The position numbers were made by a program, and so were the translations under genes. The notes below the pieces were generated by a model. That model did no database searches. It was given only the letters and a program-made list of their open reading frames with translations, and was not told where the DNA came from. A DNA stretch of 64,000 bases from Isoetes taiwanensis (taxonomy: Eukaryota > Streptophyta > Lycopodiopsida > Isoetales > Isoetaceae), in the NCBI GenBank assembly GCA_021234155.1, contig JAJEKV010000035.1:2664001-2728000 (forward strand). Direction: 5' to 3'. This document shows positions 34,771-44,926 of this stretch, one piece after another; within the stretch, counting starts at the first letter, position 1, and every line of letters begins with the position of its first letter.

Positions 34771-36300
34771 CTAGTCTTGAAATCGTAGGTAAAGGCGGGT
34801 TGTCCTCAAGAAACTTCTTAACTTGGGCCGTCCCTCCGAGTGGCCCAAGTTCCTCGATGATGCTTGCTGGCGAGCCTCCCGGATGGCTCTCACCGGGTCT
34901 TCTACCCCGCGGTCGGATGTAAGGGGCGCGATCGCTGCTAATCTCGCTGGCGTCGGTGGGGGATGGCGAAGTCGAAGAGGTCGAGTGCCATTGACCTCTT
35001 GACTAAAACGACATAGTCGACATTTGTTGCTATTCGAGCATGCTGCGCGAAGCCTGAGAGTGCAATCGGCATAAATACTCCTTCTTAGCCTCACGGGGAC
35101 TGAACTTGCGGTGAATTACCGCTATCCTCCCATCCATCAGCGGCAAGTAGTATCGGCGACACATGGATTTGTTGTGTGGCGAAGCTTCTCGCTTGTTTGG
35201 CCTCGGCTCTGCTGTGCCGCCCGGCGTACTCGTCGACCTCAACCCGGTGAGCTCCCTGTAGTCTTCAATTGTCGCGGTCCGAGCCTCACGAGGGTCGATT
35301 CCTTCTCCTTTTGGCGGGGGTGATATCGAAGGACCCGGCATTAGGATGCTCGTGATCTTCCCACGGATCCCCATCTGTTCTTGGAGGGCGAGGAACTCCT
35401 CCTCGCCGGCTGACTCCGCTCGTCCATCAATTGCACGATCTGCTGTAGGCACGGATATGGGAGGTCGTCTCCCAGTGTGTAGGTGTCGGACTCCCTCACT
35501 TGAAGCGGGAAGTCACGAGGCTCCCGGACGGCGATGGTCGTCAGTCGGTCTACCCATTTGGTGGGGCGATTCGTCCAACACGAGCTCCCTCTCCCCTGCA
35601 TTCGGGAAGGTTACGGATGTCGTTGAGGAGTAGATACTCCTCTCTCGTCGATGATGATAGGGGCTAGGCTTGTGATGCCTAGCCAGTGGGGAACAACTCT
35701 CGATGCCTGGCTGGTCTGCTTTCGAAATTGATCAGCTCACTGCTCTCCTTGGCGCCGTTCTTCGATGCGAGTCGAGGCTCCGTGTATCCTTCGTCGTCAG
35801 GCTCTTCTTCATCCTCTCTTGCTTCATTTCTGTTGATCTTTGCAGCGGCATTTGCTCTTCCTCTTGCTACTGCTATGGGGTCTACCTCCATCGGAGGGAT
35901 AGAGTTGCCCCCCCATCGGGTTCTCGGTAGCGGTGGGATAAGAAGATGGCTAGAGGCGGCGGTGTAAGAGAAGTACTTGGTCTGTTGGTTTGTCGGGGAC
36001 CATGTAGTCAGGTAGTCTCTGCGCCTTGTTAGTCAAGTACTTGGCGATGTTGGGGACATCGCCCAAGGCTGCTTGAAGGGATGGTCGGGGAACAAAGTAT
36101 CCTATGCAAGGGGGAACTTGAACAAGGGAGGGTCCTACCCTAGCCTGAAATTCTGCTAGCACCTGCCTATATGCTGGGGTTGCATTTAACGTAGCTTGGA
36201 TGTCAATTTCTTTCACAAAGACTTGGAAGATGTCGTTGACATCTGCCTCAGTGGCATGGGCACTGGCGCTGTACCATCGCCCAAAATCAGCAGTAGCCAT
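34771..36300 (-). CDS. E4 accessory ORF B, unknown function
   Basis: The start MATADFGRWYSASAHATEAD (36,300) lies downstream of two hairpins and after AT-rich leader. N-terminal 116 codons are open (VNDIFQVFVKEIDIQATL, VGPSLVQVPPCIGYFVPRPS). Then follow, in three frames, an acidic/Ala-rich piece (35,679-35,891: VARGRANAAAKINRNEARED), a middle piece (35,341-35,601) with DLPYPCLQQIVQLMDE, and the C-terminal piece (35,030-35,452) with FLALQEQMG and YYLPLMDGRIAVIHRKFSPR, ending near 34,771. Total about 500 codons if the frame breaks are errors. No gag, pol or env signature is recognised. It sits where Ty3 elements normally have nothing, between leader and gag; Ogre-like elements have an ORF in this place. 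Confidence 0.5.
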
Positions 36301-36600
36301 TGATCTATCAAAGAAGGGAGTATCAAACGGATGCAGAAGCGCCTCAGGGAGCTGAAAGATCGCCTAAGCAGTGGGGAGCAAATTTGCAGGGTGCCAACTA
36401 AGAAATGGGGGACTTATTTATAGAAAGGGGGAAAACCCTAATTTTTGGATGACTTAGAATTTACTGAGATTAGGCAATTCTAACCTATTAAGTGATGCAA
36501 TTGCAAGTTTGACGTATATTTCTAGGGTTTGAGCATGCTAAGGAGAGCTACTGAACCTATTGTGCAATTTGGGGATCATTTGGTGATGAAATGGTACGGG

Positions 36601-36866
36601 GTCTCACACGTTGCGCCCAGCCCGATTTCTAAAATGTAGAAATCTGTCCTGGCGCGACGTATGAGACATAGGTCCTAATTGGGCTAGGATTACTCAATTT
36701 AGGTGATCTAAGGCTGTAATTCCACTAAACTCATCGAGTTAGGCAGAATTGACCCCTTACCTGGTCGATTTGGAGCTGTTTTGGGCATTTTTGGGCATGG
36801 TCTCACACGTTGCGCCCAGGCCGATTTCTAAAATGTAGAAATCTGTCCTGGCGCGACGTGTGAGAC
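36601..36866. repeat. Paired 67-bp hairpins upstream of ORF B
   Basis: Two copies (36,601-36,667 and 36,800-36,866) of a sequence starting GTCTCACACGTTGCGCCCAG, with GATTTCTA...TAGAAATC at its centre and ending GCGCGACGTGTGAGAC. Outer arms (about 16 of 18 pair) and inner arms (8 of 8, apart from one A/G change) can form one long stem. The 132 bases between them are unlike those between the ORF A pair, so the hairpin itself is what is shared. Confidence 0.85.
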
Positions 36867-36996
36867 ATCGTCTCAATTTTGCTCAAAACTCCAATTTAGT
36901 TAAAACGAAGGCTAGGGATGGATATCTTGACCTATTTAAACAAGGTTTGACACTTTATTTACACAAAATTTTCTTTATATTAACAAAATTTTTCAG

Positions 36997-38291
36997 TTAT
37001 TTACAAGGTTCAAGGGCGTTCTCCCTTGATGTGCACTCGGCAAGGTACATATCTGCCTCATGAGGGTAACCCTCTTGGCGTGCAATGCGGCAGGCCGTTG
37101 AATCTTCAAAATGTTTTACTATATGCGCGGCGCCTCTTGTAAACACAAAGCGACATCTCATCGGTCCGCAGCGCATATACGTGTTGTATTCTTGGATGAC
37201 CAGCGGACCCGGTATTTGGGCGGCGGCGGGGGAATCGAGTCAGTAACTCTTAAAAAAAGGCGGATCTCCTTGAGTGCCCTGTCTTTCGGCTTCTTCTTCT
37301 TGTTCCGCTTCTTCCACGGTGCTCGGGGAGGCTTGGGCTTTGGTGGAGGGGCTTGATTGCACGGCTCGCCGTCGGTGTCGCCTTCAATCGTTCTCACCCG
37401 GTGCTCACGGTAATAGGCATTGTAGGCCTCCCACTTCACCATATATGGCGTTGTGCTCCACGATCCTCTTCGATAGACCTTTAGGGGTCTATCACATATG
37501 CTTCCGTTAGCGGCCGTGGGGTCTTGACCCTATCCGCGTCGGAAATGGTGGGGGCCGCCCACTGCCCGGCCTCCTCTGTTCTTGGGCGTCTGCTGCGGGA
37601 CCTCTTCCTCTGACCCAGGGGGCTTTGAAGAGCTTGCCCGTCTGCGCCCGACGCGTAGTCTCCATCAGTGCGTCGGTGGTGGGGAGTCTCCCCTCCCGAT
37701 GGCTCGTTGATGGCCAGGCCCGCCGGCTCGCTTCCCGACCTTTACCGGCTTCCTCTTGCCTGCCTTTCACGGCTTTGGCCCTCCTCTTCTTGGGTCTTGT
37801 TGGCTGTAGTCGGGTCGTCTTCCGACTCTTTGTCCCTCTGCTCCGTGGCCTTTGCCTTGCCCGTATTTGTGGGCCGGCGTCGCAGTCTGCCTCTTCTTAG
37901 GGGTGAGTTCGGTATTTCTTTGCTCTTCTCTTCTCTGCTCCTCTGCGGGTGGATCTCGGCCGGCTGGGGTTGTTCTTGGGCTGTTGATGGGTCCTTTGTT
38001 CCCTCTGCCTCCTCACGTGGGTTGGCGTCCCCCGGTGTTGCTCCTGGCTGCTGCCCGCTTTACGCCTCTGCAGGTGCAATTTCGTCAGTATCTCTTCCAT
38101 GGCGTCGGCGGTCGTCCTCCAAGATTTCCGTGTGGTCGCTCGGTCCGACCACGCTTCCTCACTTGGCGAAGATTAAATTCGCCCGTGGAGAAGGCGTTGC
38201 CGAAAGAATCCCGTGAAAGAGGTAGAACCTGGGCGGCTGGAGGATAAAGCCCGGCTAGGCTTCCTTGCGATGCGCCCGTGCGGGCCATCAT
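36997..38291 (-). CDS. E4 accessory ORF A (full-length copy), frame-broken
   Basis: Start at 38,291 (MMART, then divergent). Order: N-terminal segment, Glu/Asp-rich part, Gln/Glu part (near 38,040-38,100: SSQEQHRGTPTHVRR), basic region with KKRRAKAVKGRQEEAGKGRE (about 37,730-37,800), PWKKRNKKKKPKDRALKE (about 37,262-37,320), then a cleaner C-terminal domain in one frame: GPLVIQEYNTYMRCGPMRCR, FVFTRGAAHIVKHFEDSTAC and RIARQEGYPHEADMYLAEC ending NALEPCK and a TAA at 36,997-36,999. Length about 430 codons. The lysine-rich blocks look like nuclear localisation signals. No known family recognised. In this copy the H3-like word is disrupted (ARTGASQGS); the third tandem copy has it intact. Confidence 0.55.
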
Positions 38292-38474
38292 CTCTACGGT
38301 TTGTCGATTGGAGTTAAAGCGTCGGAAGATCGCCTTTGACGATCTGGCGAAGTTCTAGGGAAGAACGGGGAAAAATGGGAGGGTGCGGTTCTATTTATAG
38401 GGCCAATTTTAGGTCAATTTTTAAACTACCTTTTTGGGTTGTCTAGAGCACCTAAAAACACCTAATTAAGCAAG

Positions 38475-38724
38475 GTCTCTGCGTTAAGCCCGGCCCATTC
38501 CTAGAATCTAGAAACCTGTCCTGGTAGCGACGTGTGAGACATGGTGGGGCCCACTATTAAATTAACATGTAACATGCTAAATCTACTAATTCTTAGCTTA
38601 AATTTAGAATTATCAAGGTATTTTCTTTGTAATTTACAACTTTTTGGTGTCAAAAGCTGAATGTCAAGACGTTAGCCCGGCCGATTTCTAGAATGTAGAA
38701 ATCGTCTGGCGGCGACGTGTGAGA
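38475..38724. repeat. Hairpin pair, leader of tandem unit 1
   Basis: Copies at 38,475-38,540 and 38,664-38,724, somewhat degraded (GTCTCTGCGTTAAGCC for the left arm of the first). They lie 180-430 bases upstream of the ORF A start. Confidence 0.75.
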
Positions 38725-38925
38725 TTTCCTACACACGGATGTTGGCTCATCAATTTTAGTCTTTTACGTTTTTATTCATTTTTAAGCATTTACTAGCTTA
38801 GCATAACTACAAAAATGAAAAAATTTCCTCATTTTTCGAGGTTTGAGGATCCTATCAAGTTAGTGCTCTTTGGGAACATGGCGGTGCTTTGCTCTTGGTC
38901 TCCAAGAACATAGCTCGATACCCTT

Positions 38926-40184
38926 TGTGGCGTCCCCTACTTGTATACGGTGCACTCACCGTATACAAGCGAGGAGTTCATCCCCATACCAGCTCCATGC
39001 TAATACGGGGCCCTCCACATGACACCGCAACCGTGGCGGGTTCGGTGGGAAGAGTGGAAGGGTCATTGCACCCGTCTCCCTCGGGGCTTACCTAGGCTGC
39101 GGGCGTAAACATACATGTCAGTAGCACATACATCAACATCATATGACCATCACGAAGGATGGCCCTCCACATATCTGCATAGACAAAGATCAGCACATCA
39201 CATAGGGAAGCCTACCCAAGGCTCAGACTCAAGGGATGACTGACGGCTTGGGTCTCCAGAGTTCATTGCGCATGAATTCATGGCAATGGATTTGGCTGGC
39301 ATATGAACATGGCTTAGGGTTGTCCACTCCATCCGCCCCTCCTGTGCACACTTTGCAGAGTGGTCTGAAAAGTGTCGGGACCTGACTGTAGCCCGCCGGA
39401 TGCATAGCCAAGAGGGCTACTCCTGGGCTCATCTTCCCAGTTCCGATGGGGCAGGTAGGGATCACTCCCTCGAGAGATCTACATCTTTGACTCAAGGTGG
39501 CTAGAGGGCCCTTTGCCCGTATTCGGCGAACCCACTTTGGAAGGTGAACACCACCCACGGGTGTCGAGCCCATGCCTTGCCCATGCACGCAGTGGCAAGC
39601 CATTGGACCTAGCCACAATGGTTCGGTAGGCCTTACACACCGGAGGAACCGTTCATGAGTCGGGGACATGAACCTCCTTCTCGCCCGGTCGCCCCTTCAC
39701 CCACATCCCGGTGTGGCTCTTGCGCCGCAGGCGAACCTACAAGTGTGCTAGAGAGGCTACTCTAGGAGCATCAACTACAAAGCTTTAGGTCTCTACCCCC
39801 TTCCCAATACAAGGAGTTCATAGAGATGCATCATCCATATACTTCACAGAGAACTAAAGAACTAGATCTAATCTACAACATAGAGTTAGGTTCTTTAGTT
39901 AGGATCTGCTATCTAGAGATCTAGAGGGCTGCTATGGGTAATCTAAGAGGCTAAACCTACTGATCTTAGGACTAAAATAAGGTTTAGACTATCTAATTGG
40001 CCAAATACCTGATCCTTGAGGGGCTCCTCGACTGAGCTCGACCATCCTATTTGAAACGCTTTCGAATCTAGAGGAACTAAGGATGCAATTCTCCCAGGCA
40101 GAGTCTGGGATGCGGTTTTGGCTGTTGAGGCAGCCAAAACAGAGTTCTAAAGCCCTAAAATCGAAAATTGGGCTAGTTAGGGTT
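38926..40184 (-). repeat. Partial E4 LTR in tandem unit 1
   Basis: Starts TGTGGCGTCCCC, matches the first ~1,250 bases of the full LTR (plus-strand order) and stops at CTAGTTAGGGTT, before the TATA box. Confidence 0.88.
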
Positions 40185-40610
40185 GCTCCTGCTGCTGCCC
40201 GCTTTCTGCCTCCTGCCGTGCAATTTCGTCGAGTATCTCTTCCATGACGTCTGGGCGGTTGTCCTCCAAGATTTCCGTGTGGTCGCTCCGGTCCGACCCT
40301 GCTTCCTCACTTGACGAAGATTCGCCGCCCGTGGAGGAAGGCGTTCCGAAGAATCCGGTGAAAGAGGAGAGCCATTTGGAGGATCCGCCGGCTAGGCTTC
40401 CTTTGATACCGCCCCGTGCGGGCCATCATCTTACGGTTTGTCGATTGGAGTTAAGCGTCAGAAGATCGCCTTGACAGTAAGAGCGAAGTTCTAGGGAAGA
40501 ACAGGAAAAATGGGAGGGGTCTGGTTCTATTTATAGGGCCAATTTTAGGTCAATTTTTAAACTACCTTTTTGGGTTGTCTAGAGCACCTAAAAACACCTA
40601 ATTAAGCAAG

Positions 40611-40865
40611 GTCTCACCGCGTTCGCCCAGCCCGATTCCTAGAATCTAGAAACCCTGTCTCTGGCGGCGTGTGAGACATGGTGGGGCCCACTATTAAATT
40701 AACATGTAACATGCTAAATCTACTAATTCTTAGCTTAAATTTAGAATTATCAAGGTATTTTTCTTTGTAATTTACAACTTTTTGGTGTCAAGTTTGAATG
40801 TTCAAGACGTTGCTTGACCCGATTTCTAGAATGTAGAAATGCGTCTGGCGCCGACGTGTGAGAGA
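40611..40865. repeat. Hairpin pair, leader of tandem unit 2
   Basis: Copies at 40,611-40,677 and 40,801-40,865; same spacing as in units 1 and 3. Confidence 0.8.
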
Positions 40866-41073
40866 CCACCCTACTTTTTGGATGTTGGCTCATCAATTTT
40901 AGTCTTTTTACGTTTTTATTCATTTTTAACTGTTACTAGCTTAGCATAACTACAAAAATGAGAAAAAAATTTCCTCATTTTTCGAGGTTTGAGGATCCTA
41001 TCAAGTTAGTGCTATTTGGGAACATGGCGATTGCTTTGCTCTTGGTCTCCAAGAACATAGCTCGATACCACTT

Positions 41074-42332
41074 TGTGGCGTCCCCTACTGCGTATCACGG
41101 TGCACTCACCGTATACAAACAGGAGTTCATCCCCATACCAGCTCCATGCTATCTGAGGGGCCCTCCACATGACACCGCAACCGTGGCCGGGTTCCGATTG
41201 GGAAGAGTGGAAGGGTCATTGCACCCGTCTCCCTCGGGGCTTACCTAGGCTGCGGAGGCGTAAACATACATGTCGGTAGCACATACATCAACATCATATG
41301 ACCATCACGAAGGATGGCCCTCCACATATCTGCATAGACAAAGATCAAGACATCACATAGGGAAGCCTACCCAAGGCTCGGACTCAAGGGATGACCGGCG
41401 GCTTGGGTCTCGAGTTCATTGCGCATGTAATTCATGGCAATGGATTTGGGCATATGAACATGGCTTAGGGTTGTCCACTCCATCCGCCCCCCCACATTGC
41501 ACACTTTGCGAGTGGTGCGAAAAGTGTCGGGACTGGTGTAGCCAGCCGGGATGCATAGCCAAGAGGGCTACTCACGGGCTCATCTTCCCGATTCGATGGG
41601 GCGGTAGGGATCACTCCCTCGAGAGATCTACATCTTTGACTCAAGGTGGCTAGAGGGCCCTTTGCCCGTGATATTGTGAACCTTTGGAAGGTGAACACCA
41701 CCCCACGGGTGTCGAGCCCATGCCTTGCCCCGCAGGTGGCAAGCCATTGGACCTAGCCACAATGGTTCCGGTAGGCCTTACACACCCGGAGGAACCGTTC
41801 ATGAGTCGGGACATGAACCTCCTTCTCGGCCCGGTCGGCCCCTTCACCCACATCCGGTGTGGCTCTTGCGCCTGGCCCGAACCTACAAGGTGTGCTAGAG
41901 AGGCTACTCTAGGAGCATCAACTACAAAGCTTTAGGTCTCTACCCCCCTTCCCAATACAAGGAGTTCATAGAGATGCATCATCCATATACTTCACAGAGA
42001 ACTAAAGAACTAGATCTAATCTACAACATAGAGTTAGGTTCTTTAGTTAGGATCTGCTATCTAGAGATCTAGAGGGCTGCTATGGGTAATCTAAGAGGCT
42101 AAACCTACTGATCTTAGGACTAAAATAAGGTTTAGACTATCTAATTGGCCAAATACCTGATCCTTGAGGGGCTCCTCCTGACCTGAGCTCGACCATCCTG
42201 CTGAAACGCTCGAATCTAGAGGAACTAAGGATGCAATTCTCCCAGGCAGAGTCTGGGATGCGGTTTTGGCTGTTGAGGCAGCCAAAACAGAGTTCTAAAG
42301 CCCTAAAATCGAAAATTGGGCTAGTTAGGGTT
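41074..42332 (-). repeat. Partial E4 LTR in tandem unit 2
   Basis: Same extent and same internal end as 38,926-40,184. Confidence 0.88.
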
Positions 42333-42585
42333 GCTCCTGCTGCTGCCCGCTTTCTGCCTCCTGCCGTGCAATTTCGTCGAGTATCTCTTCCATGACGTCT
42401 GGCCGGTCGTCCTCCAAGATTTCCGTGTGGTCGCTCCGGTCCGACCCTGCTTCCTCACTTGACGAAGATTCGTCGCCGTGGAGAAGGCGTTGCCGAAGAA
42501 TCCGGTGAAAGAGGCCGGAGCCACTGGCGCTGGAGGATCCGCTTCGGCTAGGCTTCCTTGCAGTCTGCTTCGTGCGGGCCATCAT
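42325..42585 (-). CDS. E4 ORF A N-terminal copy with histone H3 tail mimic
   Basis: The 86-codon frame starts ATGATGGCC and reads MMARTKQTARKPSRSGSSS. After the second Met, residues ARTKQTARK are identical to histone H3 positions 1-9, including Lys4 and Lys9; Ser10 is replaced by Pro. The second ATG has A at -3 and G at +4, a strong plant context, and Met removal would expose Ala1 as in H3. Then come a Ser/Gly linker, an acidic Ser-rich block (DESSSSEEAGSDRSD), and EILEDDRPDVMEEILDEIAR then QEAESGQQQEQ before a stop created at the tandem junction. Copies at about 40,430 and 38,291 have the flanking codons but not the exact tail. No other protein of a retroelement with this start is known to me; a check against databases was not possible. 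Confidence 0.8.
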   Translation of the reverse strand: MMARTKQTARKPSRSGSSSASGSGLFHRILRQRLLHGDESSSSEEAGSDRSDHTEILEDDRPDVMEEILDEIARQEAESGQQQEQP

Positions 42586-42766
42586 CTTACGGTTTGTCGA
42601 TTGGAGTTAAGCGTCAGAAGATCGCCTTGACAGTACGAGCGAAGTTCTAGGGAAGAACAGGAAAAATGGGAGGGGTCTGGTTCTATTTATAGGGCCAATT
42701 TTAGGTCAATTTTTAAACTACCTTTTTGGGTTGTCTAGAGCACCTAAAAACACCTAATTAAGCAAG

Positions 42767-43023
42767 GTCTCACACGTTGCGCCCAGCCCGATTCCTAGAA
42801 TCTAGAAACCTGTCCTGGCGCGACGTGTGAGACATGGTGGGGCCCACTATTAAATTAACATGTAACATGCTAAATCTACTAATTCTTAGCTTAAATTTAG
42901 AATTATCAAGGTATTTTACTGTAATTTACAACTTTTTTTTGGTGTCAAAAGTTTGAATGTTCAAGACGTTGCCCGGCCCGATTTCTAGAATGTAGAAATC
43001 TGTCCTGGCGCGACGTGTGAGAC
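42767..43023. repeat. Hairpin pair, leader of tandem unit 3 (best copies)
   Basis: Copies at 42,767-42,833 (GTCTCACACGTTGCGCCCAG ... GGCGCGACGTGTGAGAC) and 42,961-43,023 (left arm begins CAAGACGTTGCCC). Both keep the inner stem around TAGAAT. Confidence 0.85.
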
Positions 43024-43215
43024 CACCCTACTTTTTGGATGTTGGCTCATCAATTTTAGTCTTTTTACGTTTTTATTCATTTTTAACTGTTACTAGCTTA
43101 GCATAACTACAAAAATGAGAAAAAAATTTCCTCATTTTTCGAGGTTTGAGGATCCTATCAAGTTAGTGCTACTGGGAACATGGCCAGTGCTTTGCTCTTG
43201 GTCTCCAAGAACATA

Positions 43216-43227
43216 GCTCTGATACCA
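43216..43227 (-). promoter_or_regulatory. E4 primer binding site, initiator tRNA-Met
   Basis: GCTCTGATACCA on the plus strand is TGGTATCAGAGC on the minus strand, next to the right LTR. It fixes the orientation of E4 as minus. The two partial LTR copies carry damaged versions (TAGCTCGATACC). Confidence 0.9.
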
Positions 43228-43228
43228 C

Positions 43229-44926
43229 TGTGACGTCCCCTACTCGTATACGGTGCACTCACCGTATACAAACAGGAGTTCATCCCCCATACCAGCTCCA
43301 TGCTAATCTGGGGCCCTCCACATGACACCGCAAAGTGGCGGGTTCCAGTGGGAAGAGTGGAAGGGTCATTGCACCCCGTCTCCCTCAGGGCTTACCTAGC
43401 TGCGGAAGCGTAAACATACATGTCAGTAGCACATACATCAACATCATATGACCATCACGAAGGATGGCCCTCCACATATCTGCATAGACAAAGATCAGCA
43501 CATCACATAGGGAAGCCTACCCAAGGCTCAGACTCAAGGGATGACTGACGGCTTGGGTCTCCAGAGTTCATTGCAGACAGAATTCATGGCAATGGATTTG
43601 GCTGGCATATGAACATGGCTTAGGGTTGTCCACTCCATCCGCCCCTCCTGTGCACACTTTGCGAGTGGTCGAAAAGTGTCTGGGACTGATCAGAGCCCAC
43701 GGGATGCATAGCCAAGAGGGCTACTCACGGGCTCATCTTCCGGTTCGATGGGGGGCAGGTAGGGATCACTCCCTCCAGAGATCTACATGCTGACTCAAGG
43801 TGGCTAGAGGGCCACTGCCCGTATTCGACTGAACCCACTGGAAGGTGAACACCACCCCACGGGTGTCGAGCCCATGCCTTGCCCGCACGCAGTGGCAAGC
43901 CATTGGACCTAGCCACAATGGTTCCCGGTAGGCCTTACACACCAGAGGAACCGTTCATGAGTCAGGACATGAACCTCCTTCTCCGGCCGGTCGGCCCCTT
44001 CACCCACATCCCGGTGTGGCTCTTGCGCACAGGCCGAATCTACAGTGTGCTAGAGAGGCTACTCTAGGAGCATCAACTACAAAGCTTTAGGTCTCTACCC
44101 CCCTTCCCAATACAAGGAGTTCATAGAGATGCATCATCCATATACTTCACAGAGAACTAAAGAACTAGATCTAATCTACAACATAGAGTTAGGTTCTTTA
44201 GTTAGGATCTGCTATCTAGAGATCTAGAGGGCTGCTATGGGTAATCTAAGAGGCTAAACCTACTGATCTTAGGACTAAAATAAGGTTTAGACTATCTAAT
44301 TGGCCAAATACCTGATCCTTGAGGGGCTCCCTCGACTGAGCTCGACCATCCTCCTGAAAAACTTTCGAATCTAGAGGAACTAAGGATGCATTCTCCCGGT
44401 GCAGAGCGGGATGCGGTTTTAATTTGTTGAGGCAGCCAAAAGCAGTTCTAAAGCCCTAAAATCGAAAATTGGGCTAGTTAGGGTTTCCTACCCCCTATAT
44501 AGACAAGGGGTTGGCTAGGGTTTCACCAATTATCCCTTTTGGCATGTGGGATAATTGGAAATGGGCCCACTTGCCTTTAAGGGCTAGGTGGCCAAATGTG
44601 CCCACATGGAAATGTGTGCACCCAAATGTGCTCACATGGAAATGTGTGCACATTAATGAATGTGTACATTGGAAAATGTGCACATTAATTGCACCTATGG
44701 GTATGGCCCACTTGGCATCAAGTGGCCACATGGAAATGTGTGCCCACATTAATGTGTACATTGGGAAATGTGCACATTAATACTAATGCACATTCTTAGC
44801 AAGTTGCCCCCTAGGGGCTACCCACTTGGCTACACGTTGGCGTACACGTCAGTCGGGGTGGCGTGTACGCGTGACGTGGCAGTACAATATACGTCCTGGG
44901 AGCGTATACTGTGCTGGAACGTCACA
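43229..44926 (-). repeat. E4 5' LTR (right)
   Basis: 1,698 bp copy of 29,001-30,702. TATA-like CTATATAG at 44,495-44,502. Confidence 0.93.
44494..44502 (-). promoter_or_regulatory. E4 LTR TATA box
   Basis: TATATAG on the minus strand between the subrepeat block and the R-U5 part, position-matched at 30,264-30,271. Transcription would run to lower coordinates into the leader. Confidence 0.6.

Larger units (their letters stand above)
29001..44926 (-). mobile_element. Element E4: chromodomain Ty3/gypsy element with two accessory ORFs, nested in E3
   Basis: Termini TGTGACG...CGTCACA, LTRs of about 1.7 kb at each end, PBS for initiator tRNA-Met at the inner edge of the right LTR (minus strand), polypurine tract at the inner edge of the left LTR and target duplication AGGTG. 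In transcript order (minus): LTR, PBS, leader with two hairpins, ORF A, two more hairpins, ORF B, a gag-pol reading region with deleted middle, 3' LTR. The leader and start of ORF A, with part of an LTR, are tandemly tripled (about 38,037-44,926). LTR similarity outside CAG/CTG-centred clusters is near complete, so insertion looks recent although pol lacks an RT palm; movement would need helper enzymes. Confidence 0.93.
38037..44926 (-). repeat. Tandem 2,148-bp units (three) of partial LTR, PBS, leader and ORF A start
   Basis: Boundaries recur at 38,036/38,037, 40,184/40,185 and 42,332/42,333. Each of the two extra units contains an LTR part beginning at the same internal point (plus-strand ...CTAGTTAGGGTT joined to GCTCCTGCTGCTG), the LTR/PBS border, the leader with two hairpins and 86 codons of ORF A. 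The LTR cut lies about 15-20 bases downstream of the TATA box of the full LTR. Both junctions are identical to the base, so at least one extra unit arose by duplication of another. Confidence 0.9.

Noticed and set aside
37625-38247. Long plus-strand open frames rich in Ser/Leu/Arg
   Set aside because: Antisense to ORF A; the minus strand has the leader, hairpins and start codon, and GC richness explains the open frames.
38270-38291. H3 tail mimic in tandem copies 1 and 2
   Set aside because: These read ARTGASQG and ARTGRYQR; only copy 3 is exact. The differences lie at CAG/CTG words and may be sequencing errors, but as given they are not mimics.
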